Of a DNA stretch of 24,263 bases, positions 6,408-12,977 are shown one piece after another; position 1 is the first letter of the stretch, and each line of letters opens with the position of its first letter. The stretch is from a virus. Both the position numbers and the translations under genes were made by a program. The stretch is taken from IMG/VR virus record IMGVR_UViG_3300028802_000055, positions 1 through 24,263 of that record; one strand, 5' to 3'. The notes beneath the pieces are model-generated. The model saw only the letters and a list, made by a program, of their open reading frames with translations. It had not been told where the DNA came from and did no database searches.

Positions 6408-6423
6408 TCTTATGATAAGACTG
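6408..6423 (+). promoter_or_regulatory. Palindrome overlapping a -10 box in a divergent promoter region
   Basis: TCTTATGATAAGA (6408-6420) is a perfect 13-base palindrome about a central G. It contains TATGAT (6411-6416), the likely -10 box of the KTSC gene whose ATG is at 6428. Its location between two divergent starts suits a dyad operator. The half TATNATAAGAC also occurs at 4125. Confidence 0.45.
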
Positions 6424-6427
6424 ATCT

Positions 6428-6865
6428 ATGGCTGAGAAGGACGCATCCCAGGCCAGAACGGCCAAGCCGCAGAACGTCGGCGCCCACCGCATTGCCGGTG
6501 CGGCCAAGGTCAAGGGCACCACTCTGGGCAAGTCCAGGGTGCAGGCCGAAGACGTCTCCGAGGATGCAGACGTCCACGACCTCGGTCCCTGGGCCGAGAC
6601 ACCGGCCTCCACACGGGTCAAGCGCTACCGCTACGACTACGCCCAGCGCCAGATCCAGGTGCAGTGGCGGAACAACAAGAACCAGGGCTACATCTACGAG
6701 GACGTGCCCTACGAGGCCTTCAGGAACTTCGCTCGGGCGGTGTCCAAGGGCAAGGCGATCAACCGCTCGCTCAACAGCTTCAGCTACGGCGTCATGCAGG
6801 GCCAGGAGTACGAGATCGAGTCCAACGCCAAGCGGACGGCCATCTACAGCCGGGTGCGTGGATGA
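6428..6865 (+). CDS. KTSC-domain protein
   Basis: This 145-residue protein has a low-complexity Lys/Ala-rich N-terminal region (about 1-60), then a KTSC-like domain (about 60-120). The domain shows VKRYRYDYAQRQIQVQW, then YIYEDVPYEAFRNFARAVSK and GKAINRSL, matching the family pattern of Y-x-Y-DVP followed by an A-x-S-x-G helix and a final N. KTSC domains occur in phages and bacteria, and are named for a Lys-tRNA-synthetase association; their function is poorly defined. The N-terminal tail is longer than usual. The stop overlaps the next start as ATGA. Confidence 0.7.
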   Translation: MAEKDASQARTAKPQNVGAHRIAGAAKVKGTTLGKSRVQAEDVSEDADVHDLGPWAETPASTRVKRYRYDYAQRQIQVQWRNNKNQGYIYEDVPYEAFRNFARAVSKGKAINRSLNSFSYGVMQGQEYEIESNAKRTAIYSRVRG

Positions 6866-7278
6866 TCGTCGTCCACGGCATCGGGCCTTACCTGGGTATC
6901 GAGGTGTACTGGGGTATCGAGTACGACCCTCCTGCCTACATCTCCCTCATCGGCCCTGGCTGGTTGGTCGAAGACCTCCCGCCGTATCGTCGCTCCCGTT
7001 GGGGGGCACATCTTCGACTTGGGGATCGTGTCCTCCACTTCGGCACCTGCACCCGTAGTGAAGACCCGCACAGGCGTCTGGGGGACATCACCGAGGTGGA
7101 GATCAGTCAGTGGAGAGGACCGAGCAATGACGTTCAGGGTCAAGAGACAGGAGAAGGTGCCGATCCCGGAGGCGAGCCGCTTCGACCGGATGGCGGCAGA
7201 GGATCTCTTCCTCCTGCTGGAGTCGGGGCTGTCAACGGCGACTCGGCTGACCGACGTGTACCGGGCCACGGTGGCTGA
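6862..7278 (+). CDS. Hypothetical protein with out-of-frame 3' overlap
   Basis: Coupled by ATGA to the KTSC gene. The frame encodes 138 residues. About 1-88 look like real protein, hydrophobic and aromatic (MIVVHGIGPYLGIEVYWG; later HLRLGDRVLHFGT and ITEVEISQW). From 7127 the frame overlaps the next gene by 152 bases, and the residues become Gly/Pro/Arg-rich with poor codon bias, like a shadow. The functional gene may effectively end near 7127, with the stop lost or a sequencing frameshift present. No family is recognised. Confidence 0.5.
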   Translation: MIVVHGIGPYLGIEVYWGIEYDPPAYISLIGPGWLVEDLPPYRRSRWGAHLRLGDRVLHFGTCTRSEDPHRRLGDITEVEISQWRGPSNDVQGQETGEGADPGGEPLRPDGGRGSLPPAGVGAVNGDSADRRVPGHGG

Positions 7279-7387
7279 GGAGAAGGCGCCGATCTTGGCC
7301 AATGCCCAGGTCGCACTAGAGGACGCCTTGGCGGCGATCAAGGCGCTGCGCCGCAAGCTAGTTGTCACAGTGCCAATGGAACAGTAA
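7127..7387 (+). CDS. Hypothetical small helical protein
   Basis: The start at ATG 7127 is supported by GGAGAGGA (7112-7119) 7 bases upstream; the upstream in-frame ATG at 7019 gives unlikely sequence. The 86-residue protein is helical with a basic N-terminus (MTFRVKRQEKVPIPEASRF) and Leu/Ala-rich helices (AEDLFLLLESGL; VALEDALAAIKALRRKLVV), possibly a coiled coil. The function is unknown. Confidence 0.65.
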   Translation: MTFRVKRQEKVPIPEASRFDRMAAEDLFLLLESGLSTATRLTDVYRATVAEEKAPILANAQVALEDALAAIKALRRKLVVTVPMEQ

Positions 7388-7398
7388 CCTTTGCAGTT
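7385..7398 (+). promoter_or_regulatory. Possible leaderless-type -10 box TAACCT
   Basis: TAACCT (7385-7390) is followed by 8 bases and the ATG at 7399. It overlaps the previous stop codon. No SD is present. The spacing is at the long end of the set. Confidence 0.3.
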
Positions 7399-7692
7399 AT
7401 GACCGAACCAGAACAGCTTCAACTCGACCTCGACTACGGACCCCCTCCTGACCACTTCACCATCGAGGTGCGCAGTGGCCTTCAGTACAACGAGGAGGTA
7501 GTGCGCACGATGGAGGCCGCAACCCCTGAGGAGGCCGTCCTCGCCATCGAGTCTCTGCGCGAGACCTACGCCCAGCGCAGCCACGTGAAGTGGGAGGGCG
7601 AGGAGGTCAACGCCTACGGCAGTCTCCTCGGCATGGACGACAAGCGCGTGACGTGGCAGATCCACGTCAACCCCCCGCTGCCCATCTCATGA
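7399..7692 (+). CDS. Hypothetical protein
   Basis: The 97-residue protein begins MTEPEQLQLDLDYGPPPDHF. This is followed by a beta-helix-beta-like region (FTIEVRSGLQYNEEVVRTME; helix TPEEAVLAIESLRETYAQRS) and a beta C-terminus ending RVTWQIHVNPPLPIS. Glu/Asp-rich and soluble, with no motif recognised. Its TGA overlaps the next ATG as ATGA, so both are probably made together. Confidence 0.65.
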   Translation: MTEPEQLQLDLDYGPPPDHFTIEVRSGLQYNEEVVRTMEAATPEEAVLAIESLRETYAQRSHVKWEGEEVNAYGSLLGMDDKRVTWQIHVNPPLPIS

Positions 7693-7952
7693 TCAGCGAG
7701 GCCCGCCTAGCCCGTATCGAGGCGCGCCTCGACGCCCTGGAAGGGCAGCGCCCTGGGCGCAAGGCCAAGCCGGTCATCGTCAGCGAGGAAGGCGTCTGCG
7801 GCATCGACCCCGATCGCAACTCGGCGGTCTGCAAGGATGCCTCGCTGTGGCGGCGCCAGAAGGGCTGTCAGGGCACCGCGTGTGTGCGCGTTGCGTCCGA
7901 GTACTACGGCGAACGGCGTAAGGCGAAGAGGTTGCCAGTAGATCCATCGTGA
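7689..7952 (+). CDS. Small Cys-motif protein, possibly metal-binding
   Basis: The start at ATG 7689 is coupled by ATGA to the gene before it; a longer frame from 7590 is its shadow. The 87-residue protein has a short coiled-coil-like N-terminus (ARLARIEARLDALEG), a basic linker, then four Cys: C37 (EGVCGIDPDRNS), C48, C60 and C65 (KGCQGTACV). The spacing x10-x11-x4 is not that of WhiB or a standard zinc ribbon. A structural metal site or disulphides are possible. It is the last gene before the pre-terminase regulatory region. Confidence 0.65.
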   Translation: MISEARLARIEARLDALEGQRPGRKAKPVIVSEEGVCGIDPDRNSAVCKDASLWRRQKGCQGTACVRVASEYYGERRKAKRLPVDPS

Positions 7953-7960
7953 GATACGAT
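7932..7960 (+). promoter_or_regulatory. Sigma70-like promoter upstream of the attenuator RNA
   Basis: TTGCCA (7932-7937), a 17-base spacer and TACGAT (7955-7960) form the best-spaced -35/-10 pair I found in the window. Transcription would start near 7967, giving an RNA of about 70 bases if it stops at the hairpin ending at 8035. The -10 box overlaps the end of the upstream gene. Confidence 0.5.
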
Positions 7961-7966
7961 CGTTAG

Positions 7967-8037
7967 CGACTGAAGTGGCCGTCCTGGCTAGTTCGGTTCG
8001 GTTGTTGGGAGGACGGTTCCGAGAGGGACCGTCCTTC
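7967..8037 (+). ncRNA. Candidate small RNA or attenuator leader before the terminase gene
   Basis: Between the promoter at 7932-7960 and the terminator at 8010-8035 lies a short region with three related segments. CCGTCCT (7979-7985) can pair perfectly with AGGACGG (8010-8016), which is also the 5' arm of the terminator stem whose 3' arm contains ACCGTCCT. The two pairings exclude each other, as in an antiterminator/terminator switch. A short TTCGG repeat lies between them. No ORF was found in it. A packaging (cos or pac) site is another possibility here. Confidence 0.35.
8010..8035 (+). terminator. Hairpin terminator with GNRA loop ahead of the terminase
   Basis: AGGACGGTTCC (8010-8020), GAGA loop and GGGACCGTCCT (8025-8035) form an 11-bp stem with one G-U pair, followed by TCTAA. 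It closes the accessory block before the terminase promoter. Confidence 0.7.
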
Positions 8038-8053
8038 TAACGTTCTGGGCTGC

Positions 8054-8066
8054 TATAGCTAGGCCT
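8054..8066 (+). promoter_or_regulatory. Leaderless-type promoter for the terminase gene
   Basis: TATAGC (8054-8059) lies 7 bases before the GTG at 8067, just downstream of the terminator. There is no SD. It would begin the virion-gene transcript. Confidence 0.45.
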
Positions 8067-9650
8067 GTGACGATCACTGATCTCGGCTATGGGCCTGACC
8101 CTGAAGAACTCCTTGAAGAGGACGAGGAGCAGCGCTCCGCCGAGGAGGACGAGGAGTTCATCGAACCTCTCGACCCGGAGATGGCCAACTTCGTTGACCA
8201 GTTGATCAAGCGCACCATCATGTTCTGCGAGGAACTGGCCGGGTTCGAAATGTTCCCCTACCAGCGCTCGCTGTCATACCGCATCATCGAGAGCCTGATC
8301 CTGTCGGACGCTGAGGAGGTCACCGGCCTGATGGCCCGCCAGTCGGGCAAGTCAGAGGTCGTGGCCACCACCCTGTCGGGTTGCATGGTGCTCTTCCCCA
8401 AGCTGGCCAAGAGCTATCCGATCCTGGAGAAGTTCAAGCGCGGCTTGTGGGTCGGCATCTTCGCTCCCGTCGATGAGCAGGCCGACCTCGTCTTCAGCCG
8501 CATCGTCTCCCGGCTCACCAGCGACCACGCCGTGGAGATCATGCTCGACCCCGAGATCGATGACCGCGTGGACGGCAAGTCGAAGGTGGTGCGCCTCTCA
8601 TCTGGCTCGTTCTGTCGCCGCCAGACGGCCAACCCCCGAGCCAAGATCGAGGGCGCCTCGTATCACATCATCATCGTGGACGAGGCCCAGGAGGCCGACG
8701 ACACAGTGGTGCGCAAGTCGATCCACCCGATGCTCGCCTTCTACGCCGGGACCATCGTCAAGATCGGCACCACCGGCTACACCAAGGGCGACTTCTACAA
8801 GGCCATCAACATCAACAAGCGGCGCCAGGTCAACAAGCGCGCCCGCCAGAACCATTTCGAGTACGACTACCGCACCGTCTGCAAGTACAACCCGAGCTAC
8901 GCCAAGTTCATCGCCAAGGAGAAGATCCGCCTCGGTGAGGACTCGGAGGAGTTCCAGATGTCCTATGCGTTGAAGTGGATGCTGGAGCGTGGCATGCTCG
9001 TCACGGAGGACGAGCTTGACTACCTCGCTGATCCCAGCATGCAACTCGTTCGGGGCTGGCACCGTTCACCTTGTGTGGTCGGTATCGATCCGGCGCGTGT
9101 CAAGGACAGCACGGTCGTCACCGTGTGCTGGGTGGACTGGGACTTCCCTGACCCCGCTGGGTACCGGGAGCACCGCATCCTCAACTGGCTGGAGATCAAC
9201 AACACCGAGTGGGAGAGTCAGTACTTCCAGATCATGGACTTCCTCGACCCCTACGACATCATGTCGATCGGGGTCGATGCCCAGGGGATGGGATCAGCCG
9301 TAGCCGAGCGGATGCAGCGCCTGATGGGGAGCCGCTGTGAGGTCATCCCCTACTCCTCTGACAGCAAGAACCAGTCCGAGCGCTGGAAGCACCTCATCCA
9401 GTTGATACAGCGCCAGATGCTGGTCTACCCCGGCCACAGCAAGGCCCGACGTACCCGTGTATGGCGTCGCTTCCGCCAGCAGATGGTTGATGCCGAGAAG
9501 GTGATGCGGGGTCAGTACCTGCTGATCGAGGCTCCTGACGAGAAGGAAGCCCACGATGACTATGTCGATTCGGCTGCCCTCGCCTGTGCCTGCTCGATGA
9601 TGGAGACCGTGCCCATGGTTGAGGAGGTCTCCTCTCCGTTCTACCGATGA
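8067..9650 (+). CDS. Terminase large subunit
   Basis: This 527-residue motor protein packages DNA into the prohead and cuts it. The ATPase domain has Walker A MARQSGKSE (residues 89-97), Walker B IIIVDEAQE (D205, E206) and coupling motif GTTG (234-237). The nuclease domain has the expected three acidic clusters: GIDPARVKDST (D341), GVDAQGMG (D404) and DDYVDSAA (D497-D501). The N-terminal 35 residues are very acidic (EELLEEDEEQ), which is unusual. Length fits the family. The GTG start was chosen from the -10 box 7 bases upstream. No small subunit is recognised next to it. The genes that follow are not the portal but a long insertion. Confidence 0.93.
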   Translation: MTITDLGYGPDPEELLEEDEEQRSAEEDEEFIEPLDPEMANFVDQLIKRTIMFCEELAGFEMFPYQRSLSYRIIESLILSDAEEVTGLMARQSGKSEVVATTLSGCMVLFPKLAKSYPILEKFKRGLWVGIFAPVDEQADLVFSRIVSRLTSDHAVEIMLDPEIDDRVDGKSKVVRLSSGSFCRRQTANPRAKIEGASYHIIIVDEAQEADDTVVRKSIHPMLAFYAGTIVKIGTTGYTKGDFYKAININKRRQVNKRARQNHFEYDYRTVCKYNPSYAKFIAKEKIRLGEDSEEFQMSYALKWMLERGMLVTEDELDYLADPSMQLVRGWHRSPCVVGIDPARVKDSTVVTVCWVDWDFPDPAGYREHRILNWLEINNTEWESQYFQIMDFLDPYDIMSIGVDAQGMGSAVAERMQRLMGSRCEVIPYSSDSKNQSERWKHLIQLIQRQMLVYPGHSKARRTRVWRRFRQQMVDAEKVMRGQYLLIEAPDEKEAHDDYVDSAALACACSMMETVPMVEEVSSPFYR

Positions 9651-9687
9651 GTTAGGCTCGCCCTGATACCCAGGTAAGGAGGGTCGC

Positions 9688-10053
9688 ATGTCGTATCCGC
9701 CCCAGGAAGTCCAGTTCGAACGGGACGTCGCCTTCAACGGCACCCGGCGTGGTCCTCTTCGTTTCGAAGAGGGAGTTGCCACCGACACGGACATCCCCAA
9801 CGACTTCGGTCGCGGTGCCTACGGTGACACGGGCGGCGACGCTCGCGGGCGCCCCTTCACCGCCATCAAGGATCCGATGGAGACGATGTCCGAGCGCGCT
9901 CACGTCGGCTCGGCCACGTGGATCGAGGCGCCGACCATGCTCAGCGACTTCGTCATCGGCGCCAGCGTCGGTCAGGGACCGCCTCAGTTCGAAATGGAGC
10001 TTGGCTCCGAGCGTCGGCTGATCCGGCTCAACCCGGCGATGGTCAGCGACTGA
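9688..10053 (+). CDS. Hypothetical protein downstream of terminase
   Basis: The start at ATG 9688 has an excellent SD (AAGGAGG, 5-base spacing); a TAGGCT -10-like box lies at 9653-9658. The 121-residue protein is rich in Gly/Asp/Arg in its centre (DFGRGAYGDTGGDARGRPF), with little predicted hydrophobic core until the C-terminus (FEMELGSERRLIRLNPAM). This suggests an extended or virion-associated protein. No family is recognised. It opens the gene block between terminase and portal. Confidence 0.7.
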   Translation: MSYPPQEVQFERDVAFNGTRRGPLRFEEGVATDTDIPNDFGRGAYGDTGGDARGRPFTAIKDPMETMSERAHVGSATWIEAPTMLSDFVIGASVGQGPPQFEMELGSERRLIRLNPAMVSD

Positions 10054-10063
10054 ACACACGGCC

Positions 10064-10393
10064 ATGGCCGATGACCTCAGTCAGCGGCACCTTGGGACGC
10101 TCCACGAGATCCACCACAAGGGCAAGCTGCCTCGCCAGAAGAGCGAGGTGGCGGCGCTCGTCCAGCGAGGGTTGGTCGAACCTGCGGGCGCCCGAGGTCA
10201 GTTCGGCATGACGTACTACCAGTTGACCCAGGCTGGGTCGAACGTTGCTCGGAACGTCAATCTCTCCGGGGGGAAGTACGAGCATGTGCCGGGGTCCGCT
10301 CCTGCGCCTGTGACACCGGCAGCAACCGACGAGGTGCCTGAGGGGTACATGCGGATGAAGAACGGCAAGATCCTGAAGATTGCGAGGGGATGA
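10064..10393 (+). CDS. Winged-helix-like protein
   Basis: Residues 8-65 of 109 (LGTLHEIHHKGKLPRQKSEV, LVQRGLVE, TYYQLTQAGSNVA) have the layout of a winged helix-turn-helix: helix, turn, recognition-like helix, then a two-strand wing ending in a T-x-x-G helix. The C-terminus is a Pro/Ala linker and a basic end (MRMKNGKILKIARG). It could regulate late genes or be a small DNA-binding packaging factor, since no small terminase is evident, but the position after the large subunit argues for caution. No clear SD precedes the ATG. Confidence 0.55.
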   Translation: MADDLSQRHLGTLHEIHHKGKLPRQKSEVAALVQRGLVEPAGARGQFGMTYYQLTQAGSNVARNVNLSGGKYEHVPGSAPAPVTPAATDEVPEGYMRMKNGKILKIARG

Positions 10394-10394
10394 G

Positions 10395-10835
10395 ATGGCC
10401 CTCAGGGCGGTGCCGTATCTGTCGGTCGGGTTCGGCACCCGACCACAGAAGCTGCGCACGGCGCCAGACAAGCCCTACAAGCCGCCCAAGCCGCTGGTGC
10501 CCACTGCACCGACGCCGAGGGTCACCGTTGCTCCGCAGCCGAACGCCCCGGCGTCCCGGAGCAAGGAGATCCCGCTCGGCAGGGCTGGCCCTGGGCGTCC
10601 TCCCACCAACCTCGGCCAGTACCTGATCAAGCCCATCGATGACCAGAACACCGGTTTCGAGATGCTCAACACCGAGCCGTCGATGATCACCAAGGTCAAC
10701 CAGGACTACATGCGCAAGGGCCAGCTTCCTCTCGCCCTCCAGCCGAAGTACCTCCGCAAGCCCGCTGTGATGGAGAAGGGGCGCGCCGCTGCCATCTCCA
10801 AGGGCTGGCACAAGCCGAGGAGCCACCAGGGATGA
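10395..10835 (+). CDS. Pro/Lys-rich hypothetical protein
   Basis: The ATG at 10395 is chosen because GAGGGG lies just upstream; the frame opens at 10380. The 146-residue protein is Pro- and Lys-rich and probably unstructured for residues 20-75 (DKPYKPPKPLVPTAPTPR). A short conserved-looking part follows (TNLGQYLIKPIDDQN; YMRKGQLPLALQPKYLRKP), with a basic tail. Its TGA overlaps the next start (ATGA). A virion-internal or DNA-contacting role is possible but unproven. Confidence 0.65.
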   Translation: MALRAVPYLSVGFGTRPQKLRTAPDKPYKPPKPLVPTAPTPRVTVAPQPNAPASRSKEIPLGRAGPGRPPTNLGQYLIKPIDDQNTGFEMLNTEPSMITKVNQDYMRKGQLPLALQPKYLRKPAVMEKGRAAAISKGWHKPRSHQG

Positions 10836-11449
10836 CGCACGTGACCGCTCGATGGGTGAGCAAGGACCAGTTCCGCCACCTCGCCACCGAGGCCAACACC
10901 ATCGCCCCCGGCGAGACCGAGGCGGGGTTCACTGTGTCAGCGCGCCAGTCCCCCGAGGGCGAGCTTGTTCGTGCTGCCGACCGGTACACGGTCGGGGGCG
11001 TACCAGGGCAGGTCGGCACGTCCACCGACACCCCGGTTGGTGGCCGGGATCTCGCCTCGTTCACCCGCAAGAACCGGGCGCTGCTCTCCCAGCCCGAGCA
11101 CTACATCGGCGCCTGGCACGAGGGTGATCGTCAGCCCAAGGCTCAGGTCGATCTTGATGTATCCCAGGGCTTCCCTCGCACCGAGGCCGGGGGCGTCGAG
11201 GCGCGTCATGCGACGTTGACTCGCAACGAGCGGGCCTTCGGTGAGGTGGACGAGAAGGCTGACTACGCCGGGACGCACACCAATCCGTTCTCGACCCGCC
11301 CGCTCGGTGACGAGGGAGGGGTCAAGGCAGCCATCGCCTCGCTGAGTACGAACCCAGCGGCCTACGAGGCGGTCGTCTCGGGCAACGTGTTGTCGGGGAT
11401 GTCCACCTGGGTCAACGGGCGCCCTGTGGCGAAGTCGAAGAGGGCGTGA
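10832..11449 (+). CDS. Hypothetical protein in terminase-portal block
   Basis: The 205-residue protein is coupled by ATGA to the gene before it. Sequence hallmarks are MTHVTARWVSKDQFRHLATE at the start, LSQPEHYIGAWHEGD in the middle (Trp/His-rich), DLDVSQGFP, and a C-terminal AAIASLSTNPAAYEAVVSG. The PEHYIGAWHEG...VDLDVSQGF pattern resembles a beta-rich enzyme-like core, but I cannot name a family. The last 88 bases overlap a minus-strand zinc-binding gene tail to tail. Confidence 0.65.
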   Translation: MTHVTARWVSKDQFRHLATEANTIAPGETEAGFTVSARQSPEGELVRAADRYTVGGVPGQVGTSTDTPVGGRDLASFTRKNRALLSQPEHYIGAWHEGDRQPKAQVDLDVSQGFPRTEAGGVEARHATLTRNERAFGEVDEKADYAGTHTNPFSTRPLGDEGGVKAAIASLSTNPAAYEAVVSGNVLSGMSTWVNGRPVAKSKRA

Positions 11450-11595
11450 TCCGGCTTGGGCAGCATCTTGTGTTCGTCGCACGAGGAGAAGCCAGCGCGG
11501 GCGACGCACGTGCTGCGCGCCCCGCAGACCTCGCACCACTTCGGGGTCGCCCAGGCACGCAGCTTGCGCTCGGTGTCGCTCATCGGTTCGGTCAT
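11362..11595 (-). CDS. Small minus-strand Cys4 zinc-binding protein
   Basis: The 77-residue protein has four Cys in a zinc-ribbon-like layout: C21, C24 (WCEVCG), C30 and C39 (SSCDEH, with H42 as another possible ligand). The ATG at 11595 is supported by TACACT 7 bases upstream on the minus strand, with no SD. An alternative start is ATG 11583. It lies antisense inside the virion gene block and overlaps the 3' end of the 10832-11449 gene by 88 bases. It may be a small regulator or an inserted moron; function unknown. Confidence 0.6.
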   Translation of the reverse strand: MTEPMSDTERKLRAWATPKWCEVCGARSTCVARAGFSSCDEHKMLPKPDHALFDFATGRPLTQVDIPDNTLPETTAS

Positions 11596-11608
11596 GCACG
11601 GGAGTGTA
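11596..11608 (-). promoter_or_regulatory. Leaderless-type -10 box TACACT (minus strand)
   Basis: On the minus strand TACACT (11608-11603) is followed by 7 bases and the ATG at 11595, without SD. It lies in the short divergent gap before the 11628 gene. Confidence 0.45.
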
Positions 11609-11611
11609 GCA

Positions 11612-11627
11612 AAGGGAACGGTTCCTT
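11612..11627. promoter_or_regulatory. Quasi-palindrome in divergent gap
   Basis: AAGGGAACGGTTCCTT is nearly self-complementary (core GGAAC-G-GTTCC, 11615-11625). It ends directly at the ATG at 11628 and lies just upstream of the minus-strand TACACT box. It could be an operator acting on both genes or a translation-blocking hairpin. Confidence 0.35.
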
Positions 11628-12977
11628 ATGCCTAGGGCTACGAAGAGGGTTGACCCTGGCACACCGCTGACCAATCCAACGGGAGCGGCTGTTGTTGCCA
11701 CCGCCGAGGCGGGGCGCTCCGGTGAGGGCTTCTACCAAGGTCTCGTCGGGCGCAAGACCGGGCGCGCTGCACCTCGGCCCCAGGGTCACGGGCGCTCCAC
11801 TGCCGTGCCTCGTCACGAGGCCATCCTCGCCGCCCATGGCTTGATGGACCAGGGCGCCGCCGACCCTCGCCAGGGCCAGTTGTTCGCCCCCCACGAGCTT
11901 CCACCGCTCATCTCCCCGGCGACGTTGGCCAAGAAGCACAACGCCCCCCCGCCCCTGCCTGCCTCACGCCCTGGCTTCATGCCCGAGTTGTACGAGAAGG
12001 AAGGTGGCGGCACCGTCTCCACGAAGCAGGCCCACAAGCGCATGGTGGCGGGCATCCAGCGACTGGGAGCGTACGTGGACGTGGACCCGGACTCGGGCCT
12101 CGGCGCTGTGGGCACAGCGATGTCGAACCGGGCCGCTACGGCGGCGCTGCACCCCGAGCCTGCGCCGTGGTACGCCAAGGTCACCCGGCGCTCCACCCCG
12201 GCCGAGAACCCCAACCAAGGCGTGCTCGATCTCGATGCCGGTAGCGCCACCACGATGATCGAGAGTGCGGCGCACGGTGAGGGCGTGAGCTACGGCGAGA
12301 TGTCCAGGGCCACGGCGATCACCAGCCCGCGCACCCGTTGGACCAAGGGAACCCTCGGGACCGACGACTACTCCACGCCCAACCTGACGTCGGCACGCAA
12401 CGTCGTCCACGACGTGAAGCAGGCCAAGGCGGTGTCCGAGGAACTTGACCTGCCGGTGGACTACCACGAGATCGGCCGTCACGCCACCAGCGGTGGCGCC
12501 CTCCAGGAGCACATGGGCAAGGCGGGCGTCGAGTTCGCCACGGGTGACCCCAGTCGGGCCATCCCGATCGGTGAGTTGCAGAGCACGAAGGTGCCCAACT
12601 TCAACCAGAGCCTGCTGCTCGCCCACCCCTCCCAGGCGATCCGGCGTCAGTCGGCGCTGTCGTACACCGTGGACACCCACGACGTGTCGTCGCTGGGCGC
12701 TCACCCCGACATGTTGAAGACGATGGGCGGCATGGCCATCGCTCGCATGACCGGGCGGCGCTCCGCTCTGCGTGGTGGTGAGCTTCCACCGGCCTACCAG
12801 TCGAGGGTGTGGGAGGGCCAGAAGTCCAAGGAGCCAGAGCCGCTGGGTGAGCACTCGCTGCTGGAGACGACGCGCTCGGGCAAGATCCGCCCCAACCCCA
12901 CGCAGCTACCGGGTCACATCTCGCACCAGTTCGATGATCGCAGCCCCATTGCCAAGCGCCTGGGTCTGGAGTTCTGA
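11628..12977 (+). CDS. DUF7178-like protein, possible virion-associated enzyme
   Basis: The 449-residue protein has a Pro/Gly/Ala-rich N-terminus (about 1-120), then a domain (about 130-410). This domain contains GVSYGEMSRATAITSPRTRW (the ITSPRTRW motif starts at I231), NLTSARNVV, a lysine-containing KVPNFNQSLL (N324) and TVDTHDVSSLG (D349, H351, D352). The order S-P-x-x-R-W, N-x-x-x-A, K-V-x-x-F, then V/I-D-x-H resembles the DUF7178 family I recall from actinophages, whose biochemical role is unknown. The conserved acidic/His/Arg residues suggest an enzyme. No SD is clear, and the start abuts a quasi-palindrome. The TGA overlaps the next ATG by one base (TGATG). Confidence 0.6.
   Translation: MPRATKRVDPGTPLTNPTGAAVVATAEAGRSGEGFYQGLVGRKTGRAAPRPQGHGRSTAVPRHEAILAAHGLMDQGAADPRQGQLFAPHELPPLISPATLAKKHNAPPPLPASRPGFMPELYEKEGGGTVSTKQAHKRMVAGIQRLGAYVDVDPDSGLGAVGTAMSNRAATAALHPEPAPWYAKVTRRSTPAENPNQGVLDLDAGSATTMIESAAHGEGVSYGEMSRATAITSPRTRWTKGTLGTDDYSTPNLTSARNVVHDVKQAKAVSEELDLPVDYHEIGRHATSGGALQEHMGKAGVEFATGDPSRAIPIGELQSTKVPNFNQSLLLAHPSQAIRRQSALSYTVDTHDVSSLGAHPDMLKTMGGMAIARMTGRRSALRGGELPPAYQSRVWEGQKSKEPEPLGEHSLLETTRSGKIRPNPTQLPGHISHQFDDRSPIAKRLGLEF

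Noticed and set aside
6844-7665. 273-residue minus-strand frame
   Set aside because: It runs antisense over four coupled plus-strand genes, has no SD or -10 box at its start, and reads as a GC-rich shadow.
7953-8050. Possible tRNA before the terminase
   Set aside because: GGTTC-like stretches are present but no acceptor stem, anticodon arm or CCA layout can be drawn; the attenuator reading explains the inverted repeats better.
10064-10393. Calling the winged-helix-like protein the small terminase
   Set aside because: It is downstream of the large subunit and lacks an oligomerisation domain that I can see; the evidence is not sufficient.
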